NCBI RefSeq assembly: GCF_035083965.1
Contig: NC_089725.1
Location: forward strand, 25,181,925 to 25,245,924
Direction: 5' to 3'
DNA from: Branchiostoma lanceolatum
Lineage: Eukaryota; Chordata; Leptocardii; Amphioxiformes; Branchiostomatidae
Length of the DNA stretch: 64,000 nucleotides
Part shown: in pieces, positions 9,586 through 20,590 of the stretch
How the letters are laid out: each line of letters starts with the position of its first letter
Position numbering within the stretch: position 1 is the stretch's first letter
Program-made: the position numbers and the translations under genes
The notes under the pieces: model-generated
What the model saw: only the letters and a program-made list of their open reading frames with translations
What the model was told of the DNA's origin: nothing
Database searches by the model: none

Positions 9586-12500
9586 CTAGACATGCAGAGT
9601 ATAAAAGAACACAGCGATCAAATTAGAAAGGCTCAGTTGCAGTAGCCAAAATACAGCTTTGCTGTCGGCACGGGCGTCTGAAGTAGCGGGGTCGCAGGAC
9701 CGACTCATCATCAGGGCGTCTGTAATAGACATTTAACAGGTCAACAATGTATACATGGACATCGTCATAGACATGTCCATGGTATGTGAAGATTTAGCTC
9801 TTGTTTCTTAATGGTAGTGTACGTAAAGTATACATTTATGTATGTACATTTTACAGTCTAACATAAATAAAGATTATCCGTAAAACCACAAAACTGACTT
9901 GAGTTCAACTGCATTATAAAAAAGAAGGGGGGACATCTGAAACCATTTCATCCGACCAATGTAAATATTTGTATACGTTGTTGTGATTGAACAAACCTGT
10001 CTTTGTCATGAGCGGATTGACGTAGTTCTCCCAGAAGTCGCACGCGGCGAACCTCGGACCCATCCTCATGCGAGGAGCATGCGTATCCAACACCGTGTAG
10101 CCTCCGTCGGTCTGGTTAAAGGCGACCCATGTCGTCTCGTTGTTGTTGTTGTTGTTGGGGTTACTGCGAAAATGATCAGGGCAAAGTCGTGCCTATTTTA
10201 GGATTTTAGCATTACAGTTGACGTACAATGTTGAGAAACCTAATATCTAAATTATGTATAACCGGCAGGCTTTAATTTCGACAGAGCTAGAGCAGCCCCT
10301 GTAACAAATATATACGTCATATCGTACAGAATCACTGCGAGGTACTGGAGACATATGTCTTCTTTTTTTTGCAAGAAAAGGGTAAGGAAAGTAGGAGTTA
10401 CCCCGTTCTGGCGAAGTTTGCCCAGTGACGCATGATCCTGCGAGACAGCTCGACTTCCTCCGCGGTGTACCCCAAGGCAGCATCCAGGGGCCGGCCAAAC
10501 ACGAACTCCATCTCCGCTCCGTGGACCACTCCCATCCAGTCAGGCCATGCCGAGTTCGATGCTCGGTGAGCAAACTCGTACATGTATGTCGCCGCCCCCT
10601 GTCGGATGTGAGCACGCGCAGTGGTTACATCGGGGCAAAAGGCGAAGTAGTCTCCATAGAGAAGGTATAATGCATCCTGGTACAAGGTTTCTCGTTCTGG
10701 TTGTGACCACGCCGTGTATTGGTAGACAGCTGCATCCATTGCAAACTCATTCAACACAGGAATACTGTACTGGACTGCTTTGATGAACTGTTCCTTGGTG
10801 GCGATGTTGTTGGCGAAGAAAATAGTTCCCTCATTTGTGTTCGATCCAATCAGCATATCCGCCTTTTTGAAGTTGCCATCTTTGAGGGCGTCCCCGGGGT
10901 TTTCCATGAGGAAGTTTCCGTCGATGACAGGGAAGAAAAATGTATCTCTCAACACAGATGTATCCACAAGGTTCTGTCCGTCCTTCCGTCTAAGACAAGC
11001 GATGATAGCGTCCATGCCTTTGTCCGATGGGCACCCAACGCTTTCTGCGAAGCGTATTGTTTTGTTGTACGCAGCGGAGGCGGAATCTCGGCCCCACGGC
11101 ATCACCACGGCCCCACTCTGCACGATGCCGCGATTGAAGAGGTCTCTGCTGTCCAGCGACATCTGAAGATACCCGATACTTATCCCGCCAGCGCTTTCAC
11201 CAAAAAGTGTCACCAAGCTGGGGTCACCTCCGAATGACGCGATGTTTTCTTTCACCCACTTGAGAGCCATGGCCTGATCCGTGAGCCCCATGTTCCCAGG
11301 AGCGCCCTCTGTCCCAGTGTACAGGAACCCCAGCGTGCTGACTCGGTAGTTCACGGCCACCACGACGACTCCCTCCGCGGCTGCAAGGTACTTTCCATCG
11401 TACAATTCAAGTGCCGAAGAACCGCTGAAAAGAATTTCACCAGACATTCAGGATTGCCAAACAATTCCGTCTGAAGTGACGACGGTTAACCAGCTTTAGA
11501 TAGCATATCTGTTGATAAACAACTGACATAGCCCACATGGTGGCGCTTACACAGCAAGGTAGAAAACTTAGATATTTCTTGTATGATTTATTTATGATTA
11601 CATATCTACCGATTAAGTAAAGTTGATTCTAACATATGGCCTTGACGAGTTTTTAGAAGAAGACACTAATCATGCATGTCTATAAGAGAAACATCTACAT
11701 GTAAAATCAAGCTGATGCAATCAACCACGAAACAATTTAGCCTGAATTCAATCAAGCCTCTTGTGACCACTCGCGGCCCTGTAACCACCACGCAACCCAG
11801 GGGAGAGAAACCCCCGGACAGCTGGAGTTTGCGTTATACAGACAAGAAACAATTAGTCTTGTGTAAAACCTACACTTGAAAACTCCCTCCATGAATCCAG
11901 ACCAGCACGGCGGCTCCGGTGGGGACGGGAGTTGGCTGCCACACGTTCAGGTACAGACAGTCCTCGCTGATTGGTCCGTCTGGCATCCAGGTGTTGTAGA
12001 TGCTATCTTGTCTTCCGAAGACGGCGACATCCTGGATGCAGGCATTTGGCTTCCTAAGGAGAGGAAAATCACTTTATGAATTATCCTAGTCTTGAATTTT
12101 ACTGCTGATGACAGCTTCCTGGCCTATCATTTGTTATGATACACTGTGATAAATTCCCCTTCTTCCATCTATATCAGAACATATGTCACTATATAAACTA
12201 GAGTTCCACGACCTCATACCTTCGCCGACTGATGTTAGCCTTTTCGAGTGAATGCTTATCACTCAGTATGTAAATAAGGTCCTCGATTGCATGAATTTCA
12301 AGTGATCCTTTTCTCTACAGAAAACACAGCATTTAAGTAAAATCTTAGCATTTCCTCATATATCATGTAAATGAGGCCATCATGATTCATGTCTGATAAC
12401 GTCCACATTTGATTATCTCCCAAACGCCACAAGAATGAAATCCCATCATTTACCACTCTGGAATTATAGTATTTTGTCATAAATTATGCAAATTAGGTAT

Positions 12501-14459
12501 TCGTTTGCATAATTGATATCTATCAATATTCCTCTCTTTCTCAGTTACATGTCGCGTGTTTGACTACAATGGAATGCAAGGGTTTGTATACTTTTTCACA
12601 TCACAGATCCTGATTTGCATGATTCTTATACGATCATGTAAATCATCACTCAAACTATGTACATCCCTACAAATCATGACGATCCGTCATCACCTTCTTG
12701 AGTTACTAGTATTCTCTTTCAAAGTTTAAAACAAACCCATACCTATACCTACACGAGTTCTCCCAAGAGTTATAAAAATAATCACTGTAAGAATATTTTT
12801 GCTTAATTGGTATCATAACTTTTATCTTTACTACAGAAAATAAGGCAATTTGTTGGCAATGTATTTGCTTCAATTATGCCCATATTTTCATAGTCGACAT
12901 ATCAATCAGTTTTTATCAAACCTATACCTTCCAACAGGGAGAGCGTTAGATCGTAAGGTTGCTGTATTTAAATGCCCGTGTGACCTCCCTGACCCCAAAA
13001 CAGAGCCCTGCCCCAGGCAAGTAAAGTATCACATGTGTCCTCCAGGGACGTCTCACAGGGAGCCTGCTCCGATAAACTAGGTCACCTGTCAGTGCAATTT
13101 AACCTGAATAAATAGACTTAAAAATAGCAAATTGAAAGGGAATTGTAGACATTTCCTTATAAATTATGAGGCCTTGTCATGCATGATTTTTGTCTGATAT
13201 TGTTCACCTTTACTTAGCTTCCTAATGATACAAGAATGAAATTCCAATCATTTACTATTGTGGTATTTTCAATTAGTATTTTCTCATTAATTATGCAAAA
13301 TAGGTAGCTATTAGCATTATTGGTATCTATCGATACCTCTCTCTTTTTCAGCTATATATGTCACATGTTTGAGAGTCCTATTTTGAAAGGCAGCAGATTT
13401 ATAAACTTTCCTTGCTAATTATGCAAATTAGCTCCTGATTTGCATAATGAATATTCAATTATGTAAATCATTAATCGAGCTATCTACATACCATAAATCA
13501 AGACGATCCGTTGACCATAAATCTAGTTATTCATGTCCAAAGGTCAAAACAAATAAATTAAAAACACCCGCTGCAGCTCCAAACAAGCCGCTAGAGAGCC
13601 CAAACGTGCACAACTTACTTCATGTGGCATGGACTATCTACCACACAAAAATCATGACCGTAGCACTTGCAGAAAATTCGACCTCAAACTTTGAAGCTAC
13701 ACTGCAGTACCCAAAGTACCCGCTAGGAGGCCCATCATCGAACTTGTCCTTCCCCTTTAATAAATCTACCTATTCACTAAATATCATGCATAACCATCAA
13801 CAGCTTCTCGAGTTATCCTGTCAACAAACAAATACGCATACATAAACAGCCCACTGCAGTACCGCAGGAAAATGCCAGGTGGCCCATTTTTGAACTTGAG
13901 CTTCCTTTTCACAATCTCTACGTACCCACCAAAAATCATGCAGATCCATCATCAATACGTCGAGTTATGTTGTCTACATACAAACACACTAACAAAAAAA
14001 GTCCACTGGAGCACTTTAAGAAAACGCCAGGTTAACCATTTTCGAACTTGACCTTCGTTCCCACAACCGCCACTTACCTACCAAAAATCAGCAAGATCCG
14101 TCAAAGTTCTCTCGACTTATGATCTCGACATACATACGGACCCACTTTACAGCTGGCGTAACCGATAACATAACCTTACCGCGAATGCATACATTCCCGG
14201 CGAAGGTAACTAATGACAACCACCTTGTTGCGTTGTATATCCCGTCCCATGGCTCCGCTGGTTCGGCCCGTCTGAACCGCCGTTCTCCGACTGGCGGCTG
14301 TGCGAACGGGATTCCCAGGAAGGCGTGAACTGTCGTCCCGAGCACGTCCAACTCTAGCCCGACAACTCGTCCTGCCGGCGTCGTCACATCAGCCACGGCT
14401 TCTACTTCTGGTGAGGTCAACAGCGCAGCAAGGACTGCTATAAGGATGTGATGAGCCAT
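9586..14459 (-). CDS. Cholinesterase (carboxylesterase type B) with GPI-type C-terminus
   Basis: Five exons on the minus strand: 14224-14459, 11874-12053, 10402-11424, 9997-10163, 9586-9719, giving 579 residues with all phases consistent. The N-terminus is a signal peptide ([14 protein letters not shown]...) followed by the family pattern [16 protein letters not shown]. Seen: [10 protein letters not shown], the oxyanion segment WIHGGSF, nucleophile Ser near 216 in GESAGG, Glu near 337 in SNTNEGT, His near 440 in [13 protein letters not shown]. This is the triad spacing of acetyl/butyrylcholinesterase, and [17 protein letters not shown] is closer to cholinesterases than to general carboxylesterases. 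A Trp before SEDC matches the choline-binding Trp. The last exon has one Cys and then a hydrophobic tail ([20 protein letters not shown]), as expected of GPI-anchored forms. It should hydrolyse choline esters at the cell surface. Amphioxus is known to have more than one cholinesterase; which one this is cannot be told here. Confidence 0.9.
12180..14110. repeat. Composite AT-rich interspersed repeats in cholinesterase intron 1
   Basis: Several blocks repeat a family seen elsewhere in the window: ATTATGCAAATTAG and TTTGCATAATTGATAT runs, followed by segments such as CCATCAACAGCTTCTCGAG. At least two partial copies (about 12200-12780 and 13140-13840) lie in the same orientation. Related copies are at 27146-28250, 48120-48900, 52180-52310 and 61375-61527. 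No terminal repeats identify a class. Confidence 0.65.
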
Positions 14460-15254
14460 GTCGAATTCCTAGATACACGAGGAACAATGATGTCACGGCA
14501 CAAGCAGCGGTATGCACCCCCGGCCCCCACCAAAAAAAAAAAAATGGGGAATGCCGGATTTAAATTAAAGCCTGCGAGAACTCACATACTGACCTACGTC
14601 CAAAATGCCAGATTAACATGAACATCCTCGAACCGTGGCAAATCACAAAAACTATCACAAAATGAATCACCATGAGATTGACCGCCTACCTCAGGCAACA
14701 CTTCCTTGCATTCTTGTACGCTCACCCAGATGGCTGCTCGGATGGCCTTTTGACCCCATGGCCCACTTGAGTTACTTGTCAATGTTTCAGTTTGAGTTTA
14801 CAAACACGTGTCAATCGAATACCCCTGGTGTATGTGGATAACACAGTATCCGTGTATATCAAATCAACAACTGATGATCAGTAAAACTGAACAAGAAAAT
14901 TTACTGCGCGGTAGAAAATTATATTTGCCAACTGTTAACAGTATGGTTTGCGTCTCAGTTCAATGTCGTAGACCGCAGTATTTCACCTATAGGGATTTAC
15001 ATGGTTAACGACCCCAAAAGTGAGAAGCTTCGACGCTTCGAAATTTATAGTAGAGTGCACAATCAATTAAGGTGCAAGATTTTGATATGGTTGACTTCAG
15101 GGTTCAATCTACAAAATATGTGAAAATGAGCTTGAATTTGCCGGCTCGTTCTCTTTTAAAACCCACTTTGATATGACCCCCAGCGGAGGTCATAATACTG
15201 CAGCCGACGCAAAGTAGTTGGACGGTAACAGTATTCAGGCGCCAATCCAAGCCG
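14460..15254. other. Upstream flank of the cholinesterase gene
   Basis: Non-coding sequence upstream of the cholinesterase start, holding its promoter and 5' UTR. There is a short A-run near 14531-14543. I see no gene, and the transposon cluster begins at 15255. Confidence 0.5.
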
Positions 15255-15268
15255 GTCCCCCGAAAGTA

Positions 15269-15380
15269 CGAAATGGAACGAAATGGAACGAAATGGAACG
15301 AAATGGAACGAAATGGAACGAAATGGAACGAAATGGAACGAAATGGAACGAAATGGAACGAAATGGAACGAAATGGAACG
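15269..15380. repeat. 10-bp minisatellite (CGAAATGGAA)n, left arm
   Basis: Eleven uninterrupted 10-bp units inside the left inverted repeat of the foldback element. The mirror array is at 16591-16706. Confidence 0.95.
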
Positions 15381-16590
15381 AACTAAAACATATGTAACAT
15401 TATGAAATGAAATACCAGGAGATAGCGAAATATAAGGAACGTTGTAACATTCACAGTAGACGGGAACAGGAAGTAAATACATAATATAACGTGTTTTATT
15501 TCTTGAATCTGTTTGATAATAGCAAATACAACGTTTTTGTCGCGTTTGTGTGGCTACATTCTTCCCTGAAAATGGGAGCGCAGCGTGGAAAGAGCTCGGC
15601 CGCTCTTCCTTGATTTTATCAACTATCTGCAAATGACCTACTGCAAATAGCAGGGACAACCAGCAAACGGAACTGAGTATCGAAGTAAGGACTAGATTAT
15701 ACAGAAGTTGGTGGTAACATTGCATCTCATAATTCACCAAGAGGGCATGAGGCAAGCGTAATTTCATTATTCATACAGCGTGTTTGCGTGTTGTGTGGAC
15801 TGTGAAATACATGTCCTGCTCGTTCACACCCTCCCTTTGTTTTGTCGTGAACAAGGAAGCAAAAATGTCTTCAGAGGTAGCTCTCAGTCCATGTCCGTGA
15901 TTGAATGGAGTGTGAAATGTCACATTGGTGGCACAGCGCAGAGCCGCATTTGCATATCATTAACGGAAGGGTCCATTCTCCGACAGCCGACCAGCCGAAC
16001 AATTGTTTGTATAAAAATCGTTGTTGCGGAGATATGCAGCTACGTATTAGTTATGGACTAAAACCGTTTGTAAATAAAACTTGGAAGTCGGAGTTTGATT
16101 CAACCTGTCGGTAGCACGCCGGCCCACGTGCACAGTTCCGATACGCTGGCAACATTGGCGGTTCATTTGCATGCGGGGCTCCATTTGCAACACGCAAACA
16201 CGCTGTATAAATTACGCTTGCCTCATGCTCTCTTGGTGAATTATAAGATGCAATGTTACCACCAACTTCTGTATAATCTAGTCCTTACTTCGATACTCAG
16301 TTCCGTTTGCTTGTTTTCCCTGCTATTTTCAGCTGTTCACTTGCAGATCGTTGGTAAACACAAAGGAAGAGCGGTGGATCTCTTTCCACACTGCGCTCCC
16401 ATTTTCAGGGAAGAATCTAGCCACACAAACGGGGCAAAAACGTTGTATTTACTATTATCAAACAGATTTAAGAAATAAAACACGTTATATTATGTATTTA
16501 CTTCCTGTTCCCGTCTACTGTGAATGTTACAACGTTCCTTATATTTCGCTATCTCCTGGTATTTCATTTCATAATGTTACATATGTTTTA

Positions 16591-16706
16591 GTTCGTTCCA
16601 TTTCGTTCCATTTCGTTCCATTTCGTTCCATTTCGTTCCATTTCGTTCCATTTCGTTCCATTTCGTTCCATTTCGTTCCATTTCGTTCCATTTCGTTCCA
16701 TTTCGC
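16591..16706. repeat. 10-bp minisatellite (TTTCGTTCCA)n, right arm
   Basis: Eleven units, the exact inverted counterpart of the left-arm array with the same unit count, so the arms have been kept alike or are recent. Confidence 0.95.
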
Positions 16707-17465
16707 ACTTTCGGGGGACCCATCCAAGCCGACCGAACAAACATCGTAATCCAGCCCGTACAGTCTGAAAACTGACGTATTCACCAGAGTTTCCGCCTCA
16801 CTAACGTGCACAGAAGAAAACAATTATTTTTGGTAAAATCTAAGCAAATCTATGATAACAGACATGTGTCGGTACCCAGGTGATTGTTTACGACCAAGAT
16901 TTGGGCAATATTTTCAAATTTGTAGGCACTAGAATCGTCACAATCAAACAGTGACCCGCAATCTGGAAGTAAATTTTTCCAGCGGCATTTTTGGTATATT
17001 TTTCCCCAAACTTTCACAGAATAACTTTATAATGGTAATACTTATATGTTTTTGTACACTGTGTGTAAATTTCATGGAATATAACTCACGAATACGAAGG
17101 CTAGAGCGTTGAGAATAGACTAACCCTCTCGTCCGCGCAGCGCGGTGCCGCGAAGCTAATCCGTCACCATAAATCAATGTGACGCACTACTTCATACCCG
17201 AACTACTATTAGGGACGGGGGTCGCCCATTAATACTGTGTTCTGCGACCTTAACTTCAAGGCCAACTAACGGACCTCCGTGCAAGCATTCACTTTTGCCT
17301 GCAAGCTCGGTTAAGTTCCGCTAGAGGGCAACTCTGGAAGACTCATATACTAGTAACCTTACACTAGTTAAGGGCAAAGATTTCATGCAGCTTTAGATTT
17401 GATGGAGAGTATCCTTTTCTGTTTTTGTGTGTACCTGTAGTTACATTGCCACTAGAGTGGCAGGA

Positions 17466-17555
17466 AGTGAGTGAGTGAGTGAGTGAGTGAGTGAGTGAGT
17501 GAGTGAGTGAGTGAGTGAGTGAGTGAGTGAGTGAGTGAGTGAGTGAGTGAGTGAG
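17466..17555. repeat. (GAGT)n microsatellite
   Basis: About 22 perfect tetranucleotide units of GTGA/GAGT phase. No coding sequence nearby. Confidence 0.97.
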
Positions 17556-17749
17556 AAAATGACAGCAAATGTCAAACTTGCCGGAGTGGCAGGAGTGCAG
17601 AGATGGTAGAACTAGGCATTAATTAAACATCACAGTCCAGGTCATTGGGTCAATGGAAGAGGTTACTAATTCACGGGGAGGTATTGTTTTTGGTCAGTGT
17701 CTTCGCAGTAATACAATTTCCATATGCTAGTCACGTTCACCTTAGAGCG

Positions 17750-18833
17750 ACAGGAAGTGATCCGTTCTCACGCGGCGGACATGATAGAATGAAGACGAGG
17801 CCAATGAGGCAAAGAAGCAAAAATAATGTACAGATTTAGTTTTCCTCCTAAATCACATTAAGTTTTAAAATATGATATCCAAGTATCAATATTACAACTA
17901 AGGCCACAGCAAGTAATTTTTATGGATGACATCAGCGCGCTCATTAATTTTCGCCTGATTTCGAAATAAAAAACAAGAAATTTCATTGCCCTCCGACGGT
18001 GGTCAACATGCCAAAAATTGGCAAATATGTCGTAGACGTTGACAGTCTGAGGTGTTTCATTGCATATGAATACCCAGTGTAGTTCCTGCCCATGCTGGTA
18101 TAATACCAAGCTGTTTTCTGCATTTGTTCTAGTAAGGACATTATATGAATAATTGGGGGAGGGGGGATCTAGATAATTGAGCTGTATACACAAGGTGTTT
18201 CATCGCATATGAATTCCCAGTGTAGTTGCTTCAAATGATGGTACAACAAGCTCTTCTCTGCATTTCTTGTAGTTAGTCTATTGAGATGTATACACATCTA
18301 CAATGACATGTTTACACCAAATCAAGGAAGTTTTATATTATATATGAAACCTCATTGGTTGAATAAGGGAATAAAAGACCTGTTGGTCATGATATCATAT
18401 TTCCTCGCTTCAATTCTTGTTTAACAAGACATATGATCTCAAAATTTGAAAATATAGGAATCTTGTTTTTTTGGCCCGCCTTGTTTTTTTTTCGCCCTAT
18501 CTCATTAATTTTGGAGTCTGCGGAGGATGTCATCCATAAAATCTACTTGCTGTGGCCTAATGCAATGTACAAAAAAGATGCAGCAATTTAGAGCTTCGTT
18601 GACCGATCCCATACTCTCCGCCCTCCTCTGTCAGAGCGTAGAAATGCAAAATAAAAACATAGAAATGCAAATATTTGACGGTCATGCAGCCACTTCCTCA
18701 TCGGTCGATTCTCTAATTATCAGGTAATCATTGGCTAAACTGGTAATTGTGATTGACAGTTAGGATCGGTCTAATGTTTGCCACAAGGGCCTCGTTTTCA
18801 TTCTATCATGGCCGCCGCGTGAGAAAGGTCTAT
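17750..18833. mobile_element. Degenerate foldback region
   Basis: Two nested pairs of inverted segments are visible. The outer pair is TTCTCACGCGGCGGACATGA (from 17764) against its mirror near 18808-18828. The inner pair is AGGCCACAGCAAGTA (about 17900) against TACTTGCTGTGGCCT (about 18544). Both are imperfect. Inside lies a direct duplication at 18047-18280. It looks like an old inverted-repeat transposon without coding capacity. Confidence 0.5.
18047..18280. repeat. Direct duplication of about 90 bp
   Basis: GGTGTTTCATTGCATATGAA followed by CCCAGTGTAGTT and a CTCTGCATTT-like end occurs at about 18050-18135 and again at about 18193-18275. Confidence 0.7.
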
Positions 18834-19109
18834 GTATTTGTATAATCAATGAACTAGTTAAACAATGCATACGAGAAACTCACGGAGTTGTGAGATCTTC
18901 TAACTATTATGTTGGAAAAAGATTTTCAAAACTGCTATTGTTCACGGGGACGTATCAAGTTCCCCTATTTTGTCATATATTTTAATAGTCTGATACGTCA
19001 GACTGTGATATAAGTGAACATATTTCAACACGCACCAAAATACACAAGGACACACACAAAAATACATTTCAGTACAGGTACCATTACCCGCTATACTAAT
19101 CCCCGAGCA

Positions 19110-20375
19110 TAGTTATGTTTCGCCAACGAAACATATTGTTTTTGTCAGGTTTCTTCTCCTTCTTCTTCTTCTCCTTCTCCTTCTTCTTCTCCTGTCAAAT
19201 CTTCACATCGCTTCTTGTCGGTCGTCCGTCGACCAAATTAGCTGAAATTTGGTATGCAGGTAGAGTACGTGTATACCCCTAGACCTAGACCCTTTTTAAA
19301 TTTTTTTGATATAAGTTTTTAAAATGATTTTATGGAGGTTTTTTGGTCATTTTCAGACAAAAGTCGCACATGATGGCCTCCAGTGCCGTGGTGTTGAAAC
19401 CTGAGGACCTGAAATTTGGTTTAGTTGTGCATTGGATATTTACCCAAAGGACCCCATTATTTTTTCTGGCATACACTACTTCAAAATGATTTATTTTGCA
19501 ATTTTTTAAAGGAATTTTTGGTTATTTTCTGTAGGGGGCCAGCAACAACTAGGTCATACTGTAACATAAGCCTTCCCCTGTCTGGGAGTTAAAACCAAGC
19601 AGATGTCAGGGGGTACCTCTACTAATGGTATTACAGAAGGTTATATGTACCTTATGTTACATGGTACGGATGTTATATTTGAGATGTAGGTACCCATAGG
19701 AAAGGTGACTACACCTGACAATTACTTATGCTAATGAGGACCTAATTCGCATAATGTATGCATAACGTTGTATGTCCCTTACCGTAAATGCTGCGGATGT
19801 CATCTTTGAGATGTAGGTACCTTTAGGACAGGCGAACACACCTGGCCATAAATTATGCTAATGAGGACCTCATTTGCATGATTTATGCGTATACTTGTAA
19901 TTCCCTTACCGGAAAAGCTGCACATGTCAGATTTGACATGTACGTACCGTTAGCAAAGGTGATCACACCTGGCCATGAATTATGCTAATGAGGACCTCAT
20001 TTGCATAATTTATGCAGAAACTTCTATTTCCCTTACCGTACAAGCTGCAGATGTCATATTTCAGATGTAGGTAGCTTTAGGAAAGGTGCACACGCCTGGC
20101 CATGACATATGCTAATGAGGACCTCACTTGCATAATTTATGCATGATGTTGTATTCCCCTTACTGTAAAAGCTGCAGATGTCATCTTGAACATGTAGGTA
20201 CATGTAGGAAAGGTGAAAGCACCTGGACATAACTTATGCTCATGAGGACCTCATTTTCCATACATTATGCAGAAAGTTGGATTTGCCCAGGAGTTATTTT
20301 GGGACAGCCCACTTCTTGCATGAGGAGTATGGGCGAAACATCCTGAATTTGCTCTTAAAGCAAATGACGGCCAGT
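19110..20375. mobile_element. Interspersed element bounded by TTTCGCC / GGCGAAA
   Basis: The left end reads AGTTATGTTTCGCC and the right end GGGCGAAACATCCTGAA, giving a short inverted match. It contains a CTT-rich tract (19150-19195) and then a 127-bp tandem array. No ORF of note. The extent is inferred from these ends. Confidence 0.5.
19660..20290. repeat. 127-bp tandem repeat, about five units
   Basis: The block TTATGCTAATGAGGACCT begins at 19726, 19853 and 19980, a variant (ATATGCTAATGAGGACCT) at 20107, and a further variant at 20234: a period of exactly 127 bp each time. Units also share GATGTAGGTACC, AAAGGTG and CACACCTGGCCAT. Confidence 0.9.
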
Positions 20376-20590
20376 CTAGTTGGTTACGCATTTTTGTATT
20401 AATCTGATATATATTGAGTCGTACATCAGTGAATTCATTAACGTTATATGATGTAACATTTTCGCATACAATCTTTATCTATGTATTAGAAATATTCCAG
20501 TCCAATATATACATGAAAAAAAGAACTTGACCAATTGACCGATTAGAAAAGTATCTGTACAGTTCAGGGATGGCAGAATGAGTATACCCC

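Larger units (their letters stand above)
15255..16719. mobile_element. Foldback element with about 540-bp inverted repeats and a 10-bp target duplication
   Basis: The element begins GTCCCCCGAAAGT and ends ACTTTCGGGGGAC. Both sides carry ATCCAAGCCG (15245-15254 and 16722-16731), a 10-bp direct repeat consistent with a target-site duplication. The arms (15255 to about 15800, and about 16188-16719) are near-perfect inverted copies, and each contains an 11-unit array of a 10-bp minisatellite. The roughly 390-bp middle has no transposase ORF. Long inverted repeats with 9-10 bp duplications are typical of Mutator-like or foldback elements; the class is inferred. The 203-codon and 132-codon ORFs here are translations of repeat DNA. 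Confidence 0.85.

Noticed and set aside
10719..11237. 172-codon plus-strand ORF
   Set aside because: It is a shadow of the large cholinesterase exon on the minus strand, where triad motifs and splice phases fit.
15156..15767. 203-codon minus-strand ORF with repeated FRSISFHFVP
   Set aside because: It is a translation of the 10-bp minisatellite and foldback arm; the mirror arm gives a matching ORF on the other strand.
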